DNA of 64,000 nt from CAZWRV01 sp964636325 (GTDB taxonomy: Bacteria > Verrucomicrobiota > Lentisphaeria > Victivallales > GWF2-50-93), in the NCBI GenBank assembly GCA_964636325.1, contig CAZWRV010000012.1, forward strand, positions 30,323 through 94,322, in the 5' to 3' direction. The notes below the pieces were generated by a model. That model was not told the DNA's origin. It made no database searches and worked only from the letters and a program-made list of their open reading frames with translations. The stretch's first letter is position 1; each line of letters opens with the position of its first letter. The position numbers and the translations under genes were made by a program. Below are positions 16,026 through 24,350 of the stretch, in pieces.

Positions 16026-18101
16026 ATGAAAAAAGACAAGAGCCTGATGTCGAAGGAGATTCTGTATCCTGCCCTGGCGGGGGCGTTCACAAAGCTCAAT
16101 CCCGCGCTGCAGGTCAGGAACCCGGTCATGTTCGTGGTTTATGTCGGCTCGATCTTGTGCACCTGCTCCGCGCTAAGCGGCATTGCCGCTGGTATGTCCG
16201 CCTGCTCAGCTGCCGTGCAGATAACAGTCTGGCTCTGGTTCACCGTGCTATTTGCGAACTTCGCGGAAAGCGCCGCGGAGGCGCAGGGCAAGGCCAGGGC
16301 CGACTCGCTTAAGAAGATGCGCAGGGACATCGTCGCGCACCGGAGGACGAAGTCCGGCGGGATCGAGGATGTGGGAGTGGATGATCTTCGCAAGGGCGAT
16401 CTTGTAGTCTGCGTCGCGGGCGACTTCATCCCCGGCGACGGAGAGGTGGTCGAGGGGATAGCCAGCATCGACGAGTCGGCCATCACCGGCGAATCGGCGC
16501 CGGTGATCCGCGAGTCGGGCGGCGACAGGAGCGCGGTGACCGGTGGAACCAGGGTGATATCAGACAAAATCCTCGTCAGGATAAGCGCAGAGGCCGGCAG
16601 CACCTTCATCGACAAGATCATTCTGATGGTGGAGAATGCCAGCAGGAAGAAGACGCCGGGCGAGATTGCGCTGACGATCCTCCTCGCGGGTCTGTCCATC
16701 ATATTTCTTGCCGCGGTCGTCACGCTCTATCCGCTCGCGGCCTATTCCGCAAAGGAGGCCGGCTGCGGGATTCCTCTTTCGGTGATTTCGCTTACGGCGC
16801 TGCTCGTCTGCCTGATTCCGACGACGATAGGAAGCCTGCTGTCGGCGATCGGGATATCCGGGATTTCACGCCTGATGTCGCACAACATCGTCGCGACGTC
16901 CGGAAGGGCGGTCGAGGCCGCAGGTGACATCGACGTCCTGCTGATAGACAAGACGGGGACGATCACATACGGCAACCGGATGGCCTCCGAGCTCATACCG
17001 GCGCCCGGGATTCCGGTCGCGGTCCTGACTGAAGCCGCCCTGGCGGCCTCGGCCACCGACGGGACGCCGGAAGGCAAGTCCATCGTCCAGTTCATCAGTA
17101 ACGCATACGGCATGCAGGCGCAGCCCTCTTCCGCCGAAGCAGTATCCTTCGTCCCGTTTTCCGCGAAGACCAGGATGAGCGGCGTCGATTCCAAGGACGA
17201 TGCTAAGTCCGTGAGAAAGGGCGCATACGAGGCCGTCCGGGCCTGGGTCATTTCAAGGGGGGGCGACTTCCCCGAGGAGCTGCGCCATGTCTGCGAGCGT
17301 ATTTCCAAAAGTGGAGGCACGCCTCTCGCCGTCGCGCTCGGATCAAGGGTCGTCGGGATCATACATCTGAAGGACGTGATCAAGGCCGGCATAAGGGAGC
17401 GCTTCTCGCGCATGAGGACAGTCGGCATAAAGACGATAATGATAACGGGCGACAATCCCCTCACCGCCGCGGCGATCGCCGCCGAGTCGGGGGTCAGCGA
17501 CTACATCGCCGAGGCCACCCCCGAAACTAAGCTCGAATGCATCAGGAGGGAGCAGGCGGAGGGGCACATGGTTGCGATGATCGGCGACGGAACCAACGAC
17601 GCCCCGGCGCTCGCGCAGTCCGATGTCGGCATCGCCATGGCGTCGGGCACGCAGACGGCACGTGAGGCCGGCAACATGCTCGACCTGGACAGCAACCCTG
17701 CGAAACTCATCGAGATGGTTGAGATCGGCAAGCAGCTTCTCATGACAAGGGGCACGCTCACGACCTTCTCAATCGCGAACGACGTGGCAAAATACTTCGC
17801 GATACTGCCCGCCTTGTTCGTGGGGCTTTATACGGCGGAAGGCAAGCCCGGGCCTCTCGCTGCGCTGAACATCATGGGCCTCGCCTCGCCGGACAGCGCG
17901 ATTCTGAGCGCGGTGATCTTCAACGCCCTGATAATCGTAGCGCTCATACCTCTCGCGCTGCGCGGTGTGAAATACGAGCCTGCGAGCGCTGGAATCCTGC
18001 TGCGGAAAAACCTGCTGGTATACGGGCTCGGCGGAATCGCCGCGCCGTTCGCCGGAATAAAGCTGATTGACATGTTCATCAACGCAGTGCGCCTGATTTG
18101 A
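16026..18101 (+). CDS. kdpB: KdpB, catalytic P-type ATPase subunit
   Basis: The 691-residue protein has the P-type ATPase motifs in order: ITGESAPV in the actuator domain, LIDKTGTITYGN with the phosphorylated Asp at residue 308 (307 in E. coli), KGAYEAV in the nucleotide domain, and MIGDGTNDAPALAQ in the hinge. About seven membrane segments frame these. It hydrolyses ATP to drive high-affinity potassium uptake with KdpA, KdpC and KdpF. The start at 16026 follows AGAGGAGA by about five bases; in-frame codons upstream (from 16002) lie in the repeat-rich gap and are unlikely to be used. Confidence 0.97.
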   Translation: MKKDKSLMSKEILYPALAGAFTKLNPALQVRNPVMFVVYVGSILCTCSALSGIAAGMSACSAAVQITVWLWFTVLFANFAESAAEAQGKARADSLKKMRRDIVAHRRTKSGGIEDVGVDDLRKGDLVVCVAGDFIPGDGEVVEGIASIDESAITGESAPVIRESGGDRSAVTGGTRVISDKILVRISAEAGSTFIDKIILMVENASRKKTPGEIALTILLAGLSIIFLAAVVTLYPLAAYSAKEAGCGIPLSVISLTALLVCLIPTTIGSLLSAIGISGISRLMSHNIVATSGRAVEAAGDIDVLLIDKTGTITYGNRMASELIPAPGIPVAVLTEAALAASATDGTPEGKSIVQFISNAYGMQAQPSSAEAVSFVPFSAKTRMSGVDSKDDAKSVRKGAYEAVRAWVISRGGDFPEELRHVCERISKSGGTPLAVALGSRVVGIIHLKDVIKAGIRERFSRMRTVGIKTIMITGDNPLTAAAIAAESGVSDYIAEATPETKLECIRREQAEGHMVAMIGDGTNDAPALAQSDVGIAMASGTQTAREAGNMLDLDSNPAKLIEMVEIGKQLLMTRGTLTTFSIANDVAKYFAILPALFVGLYTAEGKPGPLAALNIMGLASPDSAILSAVIFNALIIVALIPLALRGVKYEPASAGILLRKNLLVYGLGGIAAPFAGIKLIDMFINAVRLI

Positions 18102-18218
18102 GGCTGCGGCAGACTCCCGATGCCGGGCATGGGGGATGGTGAATAGTGAATTGCGGATGGTGAGCGCACGTCGCAGGTCGCTAGTCGTGAGCCACCGGAG
18201 ATCGAACCTCGGAATGAA

Positions 18219-18788
18219 ATGATGAGAAATTTGAGGTCAGTTCTTACTTCGCTCTTGTATCTGCTGTTTATGACGGCGGTCACCGGGCTCATGTATCCGC
18301 TAGCGGTGACGCTGCTTGCGCAAATTCTTTTCCCTTTCCAGTCAAACGGAAGCATGATCGCCTCCGGAAACGGGGAGAGAGGTTCCAGGCTTATCGGCCA
18401 GGAATTCAAGTCGAACCGTTTTTTCCAGGGGCGGCCTTCCTGCTCGTCGTATGATCCGCTCGCTTCAGGGGCATCCAATCTCGCCGTTGCAAACCTCGCG
18501 CTGAAGGCGGAGGCGGACAGGCGCAGGGAGGCATGGCGGAAGAAATACGGGGGCACCGCAGTTCCGGAAGAGATGCTCCATGCCTCGGCAAGCGGGCTGG
18601 ATCCTGAGATAAGTCCCGAGGCCGCCATGCTCCAGGTCGACCGCGTCGCAGGAGCCAGAGGATACGGCGCGGATAAAAAACGCAGATTGGAGGAGTATAT
18701 TAAGCGTCAAGCGGCGACGGGCATGTCGTTCCTGCGCATACCGCGGATCAATGTTGTCGAATTGAACATGATGCTGGAAAACAACTGA
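18219..18788 (+). CDS. kdpC: KdpC, assembly subunit of the Kdp pump
   Basis: The 189-residue protein matches KdpC in length and layout: one N-terminal transmembrane helix (LLYLLFMTAVTGLMYPLAVT), then a soluble domain with GSRLIGQEF, FFQGRPS, SASGLDPEISPEAA and the C-terminal LRIPRINVVELN. KdpC stabilises KdpAB and helps ATP binding. A 117-base gap with imperfect ggatggtga-type repeats separates it from kdpB. ATG codons at 18219 and 18222 are both possible. Confidence 0.95.
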   Translation: MMRNLRSVLTSLLYLLFMTAVTGLMYPLAVTLLAQILFPFQSNGSMIASGNGERGSRLIGQEFKSNRFFQGRPSCSSYDPLASGASNLAVANLALKAEADRRREAWRKKYGGTAVPEEMLHASASGLDPEISPEAAMLQVDRVAGARGYGADKKRRLEEYIKRQAATGMSFLRIPRINVVELNMMLENN

Positions 18789-18839
18789 CCGTGATAAATC
18801 CGGATTTTCTGACCCGCCCACTGTGAAAATTTAAAGGAC

Positions 18840-18907
18840 GGCTCAGCATGGCTTTGCCCTCCGACCGGAACATGCGCGAAATGCGGAGGGTTGAGGCGTG
18901 CTCAACC
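18840..18907. repeat. GGCTCAGC dispersed palindromic repeat, copy 2
   Basis: GGCTCAGCATGGCTTTGCCC (18840-18859) followed by TCCGA matches copies at 15915 (complement) and 30137. GGTTGAG (18889-18895) and CTCAACC (18901-18907) form the associated hairpin. Just upstream, 18799-18820 (cggattttctgacccgccc) resembles the right end of the MITE-like element at 40110 and 58256, in inverted orientation. The whole lies in the 252-base kdpC-kdpD gap. Confidence 0.65.
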
Positions 18908-19040
18908 GTGTTTGAAATAGGCTCATATGAATGCAATCGGTTGCCATCGACCGGGCCCGGCCGCGGCCGGGGGCATTCGCAACATCGCCAGAGGCTTGCT
19001 GCATGAATGCTGCTGCGGCTGGCGCTTTCAAAAGGTGCCG

Positions 19041-21692
19041 ATGATGAAGAGCGACGGACGTCCGGATCCCGAGGAACTGCTCTCCAAGATAAGCCGCAGG
19101 AAGGGCGGCAGGGGGCGGCTCAAGATATTCTTCGGAATGTCGCCCGGGGTCGGAAAGACATATGCCATGCTCAAGGAGGGGCAGACCCTCGTCGCACGCG
19201 GAGAGGATGTCGTCATCGGATGGATGGAGTCCCACGGCAGGAATGAGACGGACGAGCTTGCCCGTGGGTTCGAGACGGTACAGCGCAAGACGGTTGAATA
19301 TCGCGGGATCAGCCTTTCGGACATGGATCTGGACGCGGTCTTGGCACGCAGGCCGGACTTCGCCCTGGTCGATGAACTCGCCCACACGAACTCCCCGGGG
19401 CTCAGGCATCCGAAGCGCTACCAGGACGTCGAGGACATACTGGACGCCGGGATCAACGTCCTTACCACCGTCAATATCCAGCATCTGGAGTCGATCGCGG
19501 ACGTCGTCGAGGATATGTCCGGCGCAAGGATACAGGAGAGGATACCGGACGCGATATTCGACCAGGCCGACGAGGTGCAGCTCGTTGACATATCCCCGGA
19601 GGAGCTGATATCGAGGCTGGAGGAGGGCAAGGTCTATACGGCGGACAAGACGCGCGACGCCGTCGAGAACTTCTTCAAGAGGGAGAACCTCGCCATCCTG
19701 CGCGAACTGTCCCTGCGCCACGCCTCCCAGGTCGCGAGCCATCAGCTCAGCAACCTGCTCTCCGGAGGAGGAGGCCCGCTTTCCGCTGCCGTCGGCCAGA
19801 ATGTCCTGGTCGCAGTCGGCCCCGCTCCGAACAGCGAGCACCTGATCCGCTGGGCGCGCCGCTTCACATACAACTTGAAAGCACCTTGGATCTGCCTCAA
19901 CGTGGAGACCGGTCGGCCGTTGTCCGAATTCTCCATGGACTGCCTCACGAAAAACCTGACGCTCGCCAGGAACCTCGGCGCAAAAGTCGTCAGCATCCCC
20001 GGCGACAACGTTGCCGACGCCGTGATGGACTATGCCCGGAAGACCGGAGTTTCCATCATCGTCGTAGGCAAGAGCGCGCCAGGCATCGCCAGCAGGCTTC
20101 TGAGGAGGGACTCCCTGACCGAGCGGATAATCCGCTCGTCCGGCAAGATCACGGTCGTGGCCGTGCAGGAGAAGACGTCCAAGGAGGACGTAGGCCAGGA
20201 ACTGGAGCCGGGGATCGGGGAGGCGCTGTCCCGCCAATATTTGATGGCGGCGCTGTCCGTGTGCGCCGCGACCGCGCTGAACTTCTTTGTGATCCAGTCG
20301 TACTGGTCGGCGTCGATATTCTACCTTGCCACGATCAGCCTTCTGGCGCTTAAGCTTGAACCGCGCCCGGTGTTCATAGCCGCCTGCCTTTCCGCGCTCT
20401 GCTGGAACTACTTCTTCATCCCGCCGAGGTTCACGGTCGCCATCAGCAAGTTGGAAGACATAATGATGTTTCTCCTGTATTTCCTGATTGCTCTATCTTC
20501 CGGCTGGATGACGAGCCGTCTCAGGACGAACGAGAGGATGCTTAAGATCCGCGAGCAGAGGATGTCGCTCATCAACGAGCTTTCATGCGAGCTTGTAAAG
20601 GTCAACGGCGCCGTGAACGTGGTGAAGGCGGGCCTCGAATATGTCGCCTGCGCCTTAAGCGCCCAAGGCACGGTTGTCTACTTCAAGGCCGAAGACGGGA
20701 ACCTATGCGAGTCCCCCGTAGTCTCGACGGATGATGGGGCGGACGAGAAGGAAAGATCGGCCGCGAGATTCTGCTTTGCCTCGGGACAGGCCACCGGCCG
20801 CTTCACCACCACGCTTCCGTCCGTCAGATACCACTACGTGCCCATGGCGGCGCCCGGCGGAACGATCGGCGTCCTTGGCGTCCGCCTCGACCATCTGAAG
20901 GTGCTCGCGCACGACCAGGAGTCATTCCTCCTGACCATGAGCAGCACGATCTCGCTCGCCGTCGAACGGGAGACGCTTGCGGAAAAGGACAGGAAGAACA
21001 TGCTCGTCCGGGAGTCGGAGCGCCTGAGCCGCACCTTGCTGAGCCTCGTATCACACGAGTTCAGGACCCCGCTTACGGTCATCAAAGGAAGCGCATCGGC
21101 GCTCCTCGACCCGGCCACCGCCGAGGACAGGGACGCGAGGGAGGGGCTGGTGGAGGAGATACTGGACAATTCCGACAAGCTCAACAGCATCGCCGAAAAC
21201 CTTCTCTCGATGAACCTGCTGCAGTCCGGCAAGTTGAAGCTGAAGATCGCCGCCGCAGACCCCGGGGAAATCGTCTCCCTGGCTAGAAGGCAGGCCGCCA
21301 AGGAACTCGACGGCAGGCCGATGTCCGTCATAATCCCGGACGATCCCCCGCCAGTCCGATGCGACATCGTCCTCATGATACAGGTGATTGCAAACCTGCT
21401 CCAGAACGCCGCCAGGCACACCGCCCCCGGCACTCCAGTAGAGGTGAAGGTGGAGCTGATCGGCAATGAGCTCTGCTTCTCCGTCCGGGATTCCGGACCA
21501 GGCGTGAAGGAGGATGAGCTGCCCCACATCTTCGAGAAGTTCTACAAGGCCGAGCGCGGCGGCAAGGGTGGAACCGGCCTGGGGCTATCCATCTGCAGGG
21601 GCATCGTCGAGGCCCATAATGGAACTATAACGGCAAGAAACAGAACCGGCGGCGGCCTCTCGGTCGAGGTCATGCTGCCGCTGGACAATTGA
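19041..21692 (+). CDS. kdpD: KdpD, potassium/turgor sensor histidine kinase
   Basis: The 883-residue protein has the full KdpD layout. The N-terminal KdpD domain shows the Walker-type FFGMSPGVGKTYAM and LVDELAHTNSPG. A universal-stress-like domain (about 255-375) follows, then four clustered membrane helices (about 405-500), a GAF-like region, and the kinase core with VSHEFRTPLTVIKG (His 672; 673 in E. coli) and ATPase boxes NLLQNAARHT, VRDSGPGV and GGTGLGLSICRGIVEAHNG. It phosphorylates KdpE when potassium is limiting. The ATG at 19041 follows AAAGGTG; longer in-frame extension to 18927 runs through repeat DNA and is rejected. It is 9 bases from kdpE. Confidence 0.96.
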   Translation: MMKSDGRPDPEELLSKISRRKGGRGRLKIFFGMSPGVGKTYAMLKEGQTLVARGEDVVIGWMESHGRNETDELARGFETVQRKTVEYRGISLSDMDLDAVLARRPDFALVDELAHTNSPGLRHPKRYQDVEDILDAGINVLTTVNIQHLESIADVVEDMSGARIQERIPDAIFDQADEVQLVDISPEELISRLEEGKVYTADKTRDAVENFFKRENLAILRELSLRHASQVASHQLSNLLSGGGGPLSAAVGQNVLVAVGPAPNSEHLIRWARRFTYNLKAPWICLNVETGRPLSEFSMDCLTKNLTLARNLGAKVVSIPGDNVADAVMDYARKTGVSIIVVGKSAPGIASRLLRRDSLTERIIRSSGKITVVAVQEKTSKEDVGQELEPGIGEALSRQYLMAALSVCAATALNFFVIQSYWSASIFYLATISLLALKLEPRPVFIAACLSALCWNYFFIPPRFTVAISKLEDIMMFLLYFLIALSSGWMTSRLRTNERMLKIREQRMSLINELSCELVKVNGAVNVVKAGLEYVACALSAQGTVVYFKAEDGNLCESPVVSTDDGADEKERSAARFCFASGQATGRFTTTLPSVRYHYVPMAAPGGTIGVLGVRLDHLKVLAHDQESFLLTMSSTISLAVERETLAEKDRKNMLVRESERLSRTLLSLVSHEFRTPLTVIKGSASALLDPATAEDRDAREGLVEEILDNSDKLNSIAENLLSMNLLQSGKLKLKIAAADPGEIVSLARRQAAKELDGRPMSVIIPDDPPPVRCDIVLMIQVIANLLQNAARHTAPGTPVEVKVELIGNELCFSVRDSGPGVKEDELPHIFEKFYKAERGGKGGTGLGLSICRGIVEAHNGTITARNRTGGGLSVEVMLPLDN

Positions 21693-21701
21693 GGAGCACA
21701 T

Positions 21702-22382
21702 ATGAAGCGCGTTCTTGTGATCGACGACGAAGTCCACATCAGGAGGCTGTTAGAGATCAGCCTCGGCAAGAAGGAATACGACGTCTACGGGGCCGAAACG
21801 GGGCTCGAAGGCGTCCAGATGCTCCAGTCGGCCAGGCCGGACATCATCCTCCTCGACCTCAACCTGCCGGACAAGGACGGTCTTTCCGTCCTGAAGGAAA
21901 TCAGGGAGTGGAGCAGCATACCGATCATCATACTTTCGGTGAGGAACGCACAGGAGGACATCGTCGCGCTGCTCAATGCCGGCGCCGACGACTACCTCGT
22001 AAAGCCATTCAACACCGAGGAGCTTGTCGCAAGGATGAACGTCGCCCTCAGGCACCAGAGGCCCGACAGCAAGGAGTCCATGTTCTGCACCGGGAACCTT
22101 CTCGTGGACTTCGAAGACAGGAAAGTGAAGATCGACGGCGCCGAGATCAGCGTCACTCCGACCGAATACAGCATACTCAGTTTCCTGGCCCGCAATCCGG
22201 GCAGGATTGTCACCCACGGGAGGCTGCTCAAGGAGCTTTGGGGGCCTATCTCCGACGCCGAAAGCGGAAGCCTCCGCGTTCACATATCCTCACTCAGGAA
22301 GAAGATCGAAGCGGATCCGTCCCGCCCGGAACTGCTCATAACCGAGCCGAGCATCGGATACCGGCTTGCGGTCAGGAAATGA
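21702..22382 (+). CDS. kdpE: KdpE, OmpR-type response regulator
   Basis: The 226-residue protein has a receiver domain (LVIDDEVHIRRLL, phospho-acceptor Asp 52 in ILLDLNLPD, and YLVKPFNTEEL) and a C-terminal winged helix (ISVTPTEYSILSFLARNPGRIVTH..., LRVHISSLRKKIE, IGYRLAV). Both size and Asp position match E. coli KdpE. Phosphorylated by KdpD, it should activate the kdp promoter through the tandem TTCTTAACG sites at 13719-13759. It is transcribed with kdpD and followed closely by the EIIA gene. Confidence 0.96.
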   Translation: MKRVLVIDDEVHIRRLLEISLGKKEYDVYGAETGLEGVQMLQSARPDIILLDLNLPDKDGLSVLKEIREWSSIPIIILSVRNAQEDIVALLNAGADDYLVKPFNTEELVARMNVALRHQRPDSKESMFCTGNLLVDFEDRKVKIDGAEISVTPTEYSILSFLARNPGRIVTHGRLLKELWGPISDAESGSLRVHISSLRKKIEADPSRPELLITEPSIGYRLAVRK

Positions 22383-22392
22383 CGGAGGCTTT

Positions 22393-22854
22393 ATGAATCT
22401 TCATGATATTTTCACCCCCGACAGGATAATCCTCCGTCTCAAGGCGGAGGACAAAGACGGCGCCTTCGAGGAGCTTGTCGGTCGCCTGACCGAGGCGACC
22501 GGAATCCCTAGGAGCGAAGAGTTCCTCAAGGTCATCAGGGACAGGGAGCTTGTGATGTCGACAGGAATAAAGAACGGTGTCGCGATCCCGCACGGAAAGC
22601 TTGACGGCCTGGCGGAGATCATAGGCGTCCTTGGAATATCGCAGATGGGGATAGACTATAACTCCTTGGACAACAGGCCCGTTCATGTTATCTTCCTCTT
22701 CCTGAGTCCGAAGGACTGGCCCGAGGAGCATCTCGCGCTATTGGGCGGCATCTCCAAGTTCCTGGAAAACAGGAAGCTTGTTACGGCGCTTAGGGCCGTC
22801 AGAACCGCCGAGTCGGCAGCCCGGATCCTGCGGGGCGATCCCGCCGATGCCTGA
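22393..22854 (+). CDS. PtsN-like PTS EIIA domain protein
   Basis: The 153-residue protein is a single EIIA domain of the fructose/nitrogen type. GVAIPHGKLDGL carries the phospho-acceptor His at residue 67, and VHVIFLFLSPKDWPEEHLALLGGISKFL matches the family's second half. In E. coli the unphosphorylated paralogue EIIA-Ntr binds KdpD and stimulates its kinase. Here the gene begins 10 bases after kdpE, with GGAGG four bases before the ATG at 22393, so it is cotranscribed with kdpDE. A role in tuning Kdp expression is a reasonable inference. No EI or HPr gene lies nearby. Confidence 0.85.
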   Translation: MNLHDIFTPDRIILRLKAEDKDGAFEELVGRLTEATGIPRSEEFLKVIRDRELVMSTGIKNGVAIPHGKLDGLAEIIGVLGISQMGIDYNSLDNRPVHVIFLFLSPKDWPEEHLALLGGISKFLENRKLVTALRAVRTAESAARILRGDPADA

Positions 22855-22880
22855 GCGGCTTTAGCGGTTGTATGCGGCCA

Positions 22881-22909
22881 TAAAAAAAGGCCGGGGTCTT
22901 ACCCGGCCT
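22881..22909 (-). terminator. intrinsic terminator of the small lipoprotein gene
   Basis: On the minus strand, AGGCCGGG, a six-base loop (TAAGAC) and CCCGGCCT form a perfect 8-bp stem, followed by TTTTTTTA. It lies 36 bases past the stop of the lipoprotein gene at 22945. It may also slow transcription arriving from the kdp side. Confidence 0.85.
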
Positions 22910-22944
22910 AAAGGAGTATAAATAACGTTTCTCTGATGTCGAAT

Positions 22945-23187
22945 CTACTCGGCGGCCTCGGCCTCTTCCGCAGATTTCTTGGCGTCATCGCCTTTCTTTT
23001 CCGCGTCTTTTCCGGCTTCGCCTAATTTCTTCTCGGCGCCTCCCGCTTTCGCACCCGCGTCGCCCGCAGCCTTGTCAATTGCGGCGCCCGCTTTTTCTGC
23101 CGGACCCTTTTTTTCTCCGCAGCCTGCAAGGGCAGTCAATCCCAGAACCAACGCCGCACCGATCACCAGACTTGTCAGTCGCTTCAT
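22945..23187 (-). CDS. small Ala/Lys/Glu-rich lipoprotein
   Basis: The 80-residue product has a lipoprotein signal peptide (MKRLTSLVIGAALVLGLTAL) and lipobox LAGC with the acylated Cys at residue 23. The mature part is almost only Ala, Lys, Glu, Gly and Asp, with KK and AEKK spacings suggesting an amphipathic helix. AAGGGGG precedes the ATG. A strong terminator follows. It recalls entericidin- or Lpp-sized envelope lipoproteins in size and charge only; no family is assigned. It lies between the kdp locus and the tandem pseudopilins and is transcribed on its own. Confidence 0.75.
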   Translation of the reverse strand: MKRLTSLVIGAALVLGLTALAGCGEKKGPAEKAGAAIDKAAGDAGAKAGGAEKKLGEAGKDAEKKGDDAKKSAEEAEAAE

Positions 23188-23320
23188 AATTCAGCCCCCT
23201 TATTTTATTATGTTGCATACAAGTTATACCATGTGTCGTGGAATACAATTGTAATCCGCCCTGCCATATTCTATCCGGAAGAACCCCATATTCAAATCCG
23301 CTGTTTTATCGAATCTGCAC

Positions 23321-23349
23321 TTGCAAGTGCGGCCTGCATATGTTATAAT
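23321..23349 (+). promoter_or_regulatory. promoter of the tandem pseudopilin genes
   Basis: TTGCAA (23321-23326), a 17-base spacer and a perfect TATAAT (23344-23349) lie 73 bases before the first pseudopilin start. No operator-like palindrome overlaps it, which suggests that this pair is controlled differently from the LacI-linked pseudopilins. Confidence 0.7.
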
Positions 23350-23421
23350 TATATTAAGATAATTGAATCTCATGTCTTTTTTGTCCATTTGGGCAGTCGT
23401 GAGTTTGCTAGGGAGCGGCGC

Positions 23422-24333
23422 ATGAGAACGGTTCCAGCACATGAAGGCGGAAAGGCGCCGGATGCCGGAATGCAATGCAATGCCCATCCAATTCTTAATC
23501 ATTTCACTCCATCCTGTCGCCGGAGCTGGCCATACGAGATCTGCAAGCTGGCATCCGGAATCCGACGCCGCTTTACTCTCATCGAACTTCTGGTCGTCAT
23601 AGCGATCATCGCTATTCTCGCGGCAATGCTTCTGCCTGCTTTAGGACGGGCGCGGTTTACGGCGAAGAAGAACGCCTGCCTGAACAACATCAAGCAGACC
23701 TTCTACATCATCGGCCACTACGAGCTGGATGCCGACGGCTATATGGCCCCGAACCATTTTCTTCCCGAAAACACTTGGAATTCGATGCGGTTCTGGTGGG
23801 GGATGCTGATCGAGATGGGATATTGGAACGGGGATGTCGCCAACTCGCTCGACTGCCCGGTGCTGCCCGACATCTTCTTCAAGGCGCCGGGTTGCGAGGG
23901 TTTCAACGGCTACGGATCATGGCGGTGCTACACCCAGTATGACTATGTGGCGAACAGGGCGACTTGGCTGGCAAACCCCAATTACGTAGGCTGGCCGCGC
24001 TATGCCTACAACCATTTTACCGGATACAACGACGGCGACCCGAGCTGGACCCAGCATTTCACCAGGCTCAGCAGGGTGAAGAACCCGAGCAATAGAATCG
24101 CCTTGTCTGATCCCGAGCCTTCCTGGTGGTGGAACGGCACCGATGTGAGGGTGCCTTATTCTTTGTGGAGCATAGACAGCGTAGGCGACTACATGCGTGC
24201 GGACAGGCCGAACACCCCCTTCCCGCACAAGCGCCATCCGAACCTGGCTTATTTCGACGGCCATGCCGACTCGAGGCTTGTCAACGAGATACAGAACACG
24301 GACATCAAGAAAAACAACAGTTTGGAAGAATAG
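23422..24333 (+). CDS. pseudopilin-like protein, first of a tandem pair
   Basis: The 303-residue protein has a long leader of 50 residues, then FTLIELLVVIAIIAIL and LLPALGRAR. Arg precedes Phe in place of Gly; Glu +5 is present. KKNACLNNIKQTFYIIGHYE follows the helix and NLAYFDGHADSRLVNEI is the C-terminal DGH block. The central part is rich in Trp, Tyr, Pro and Asn (RFWWGML, YGSWRCYTQYDYVANRATW). The ATG at 23422 has GGGAG six bases upstream; open codons further upstream span the promoter and are rejected. The next gene encodes a close paralogue 17 bases away, a recent tandem duplication. Confidence 0.85.
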   Translation: MRTVPAHEGGKAPDAGMQCNAHPILNHFTPSCRRSWPYEICKLASGIRRRFTLIELLVVIAIIAILAAMLLPALGRARFTAKKNACLNNIKQTFYIIGHYELDADGYMAPNHFLPENTWNSMRFWWGMLIEMGYWNGDVANSLDCPVLPDIFFKAPGCEGFNGYGSWRCYTQYDYVANRATWLANPNYVGWPRYAYNHFTGYNDGDPSWTQHFTRLSRVKNPSNRIALSDPEPSWWWNGTDVRVPYSLWSIDSVGDYMRADRPNTPFPHKRHPNLAYFDGHADSRLVNEIQNTDIKKNNSLEE

Positions 24334-24350
24334 TCCATTGGGGGAAACCT

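Noticed and set aside
18843..20237. 464-codon minus-strand open frame opposite kdpD
   Set aside because: Antisense to the conserved KdpD domain; no motifs and no ribosome site.
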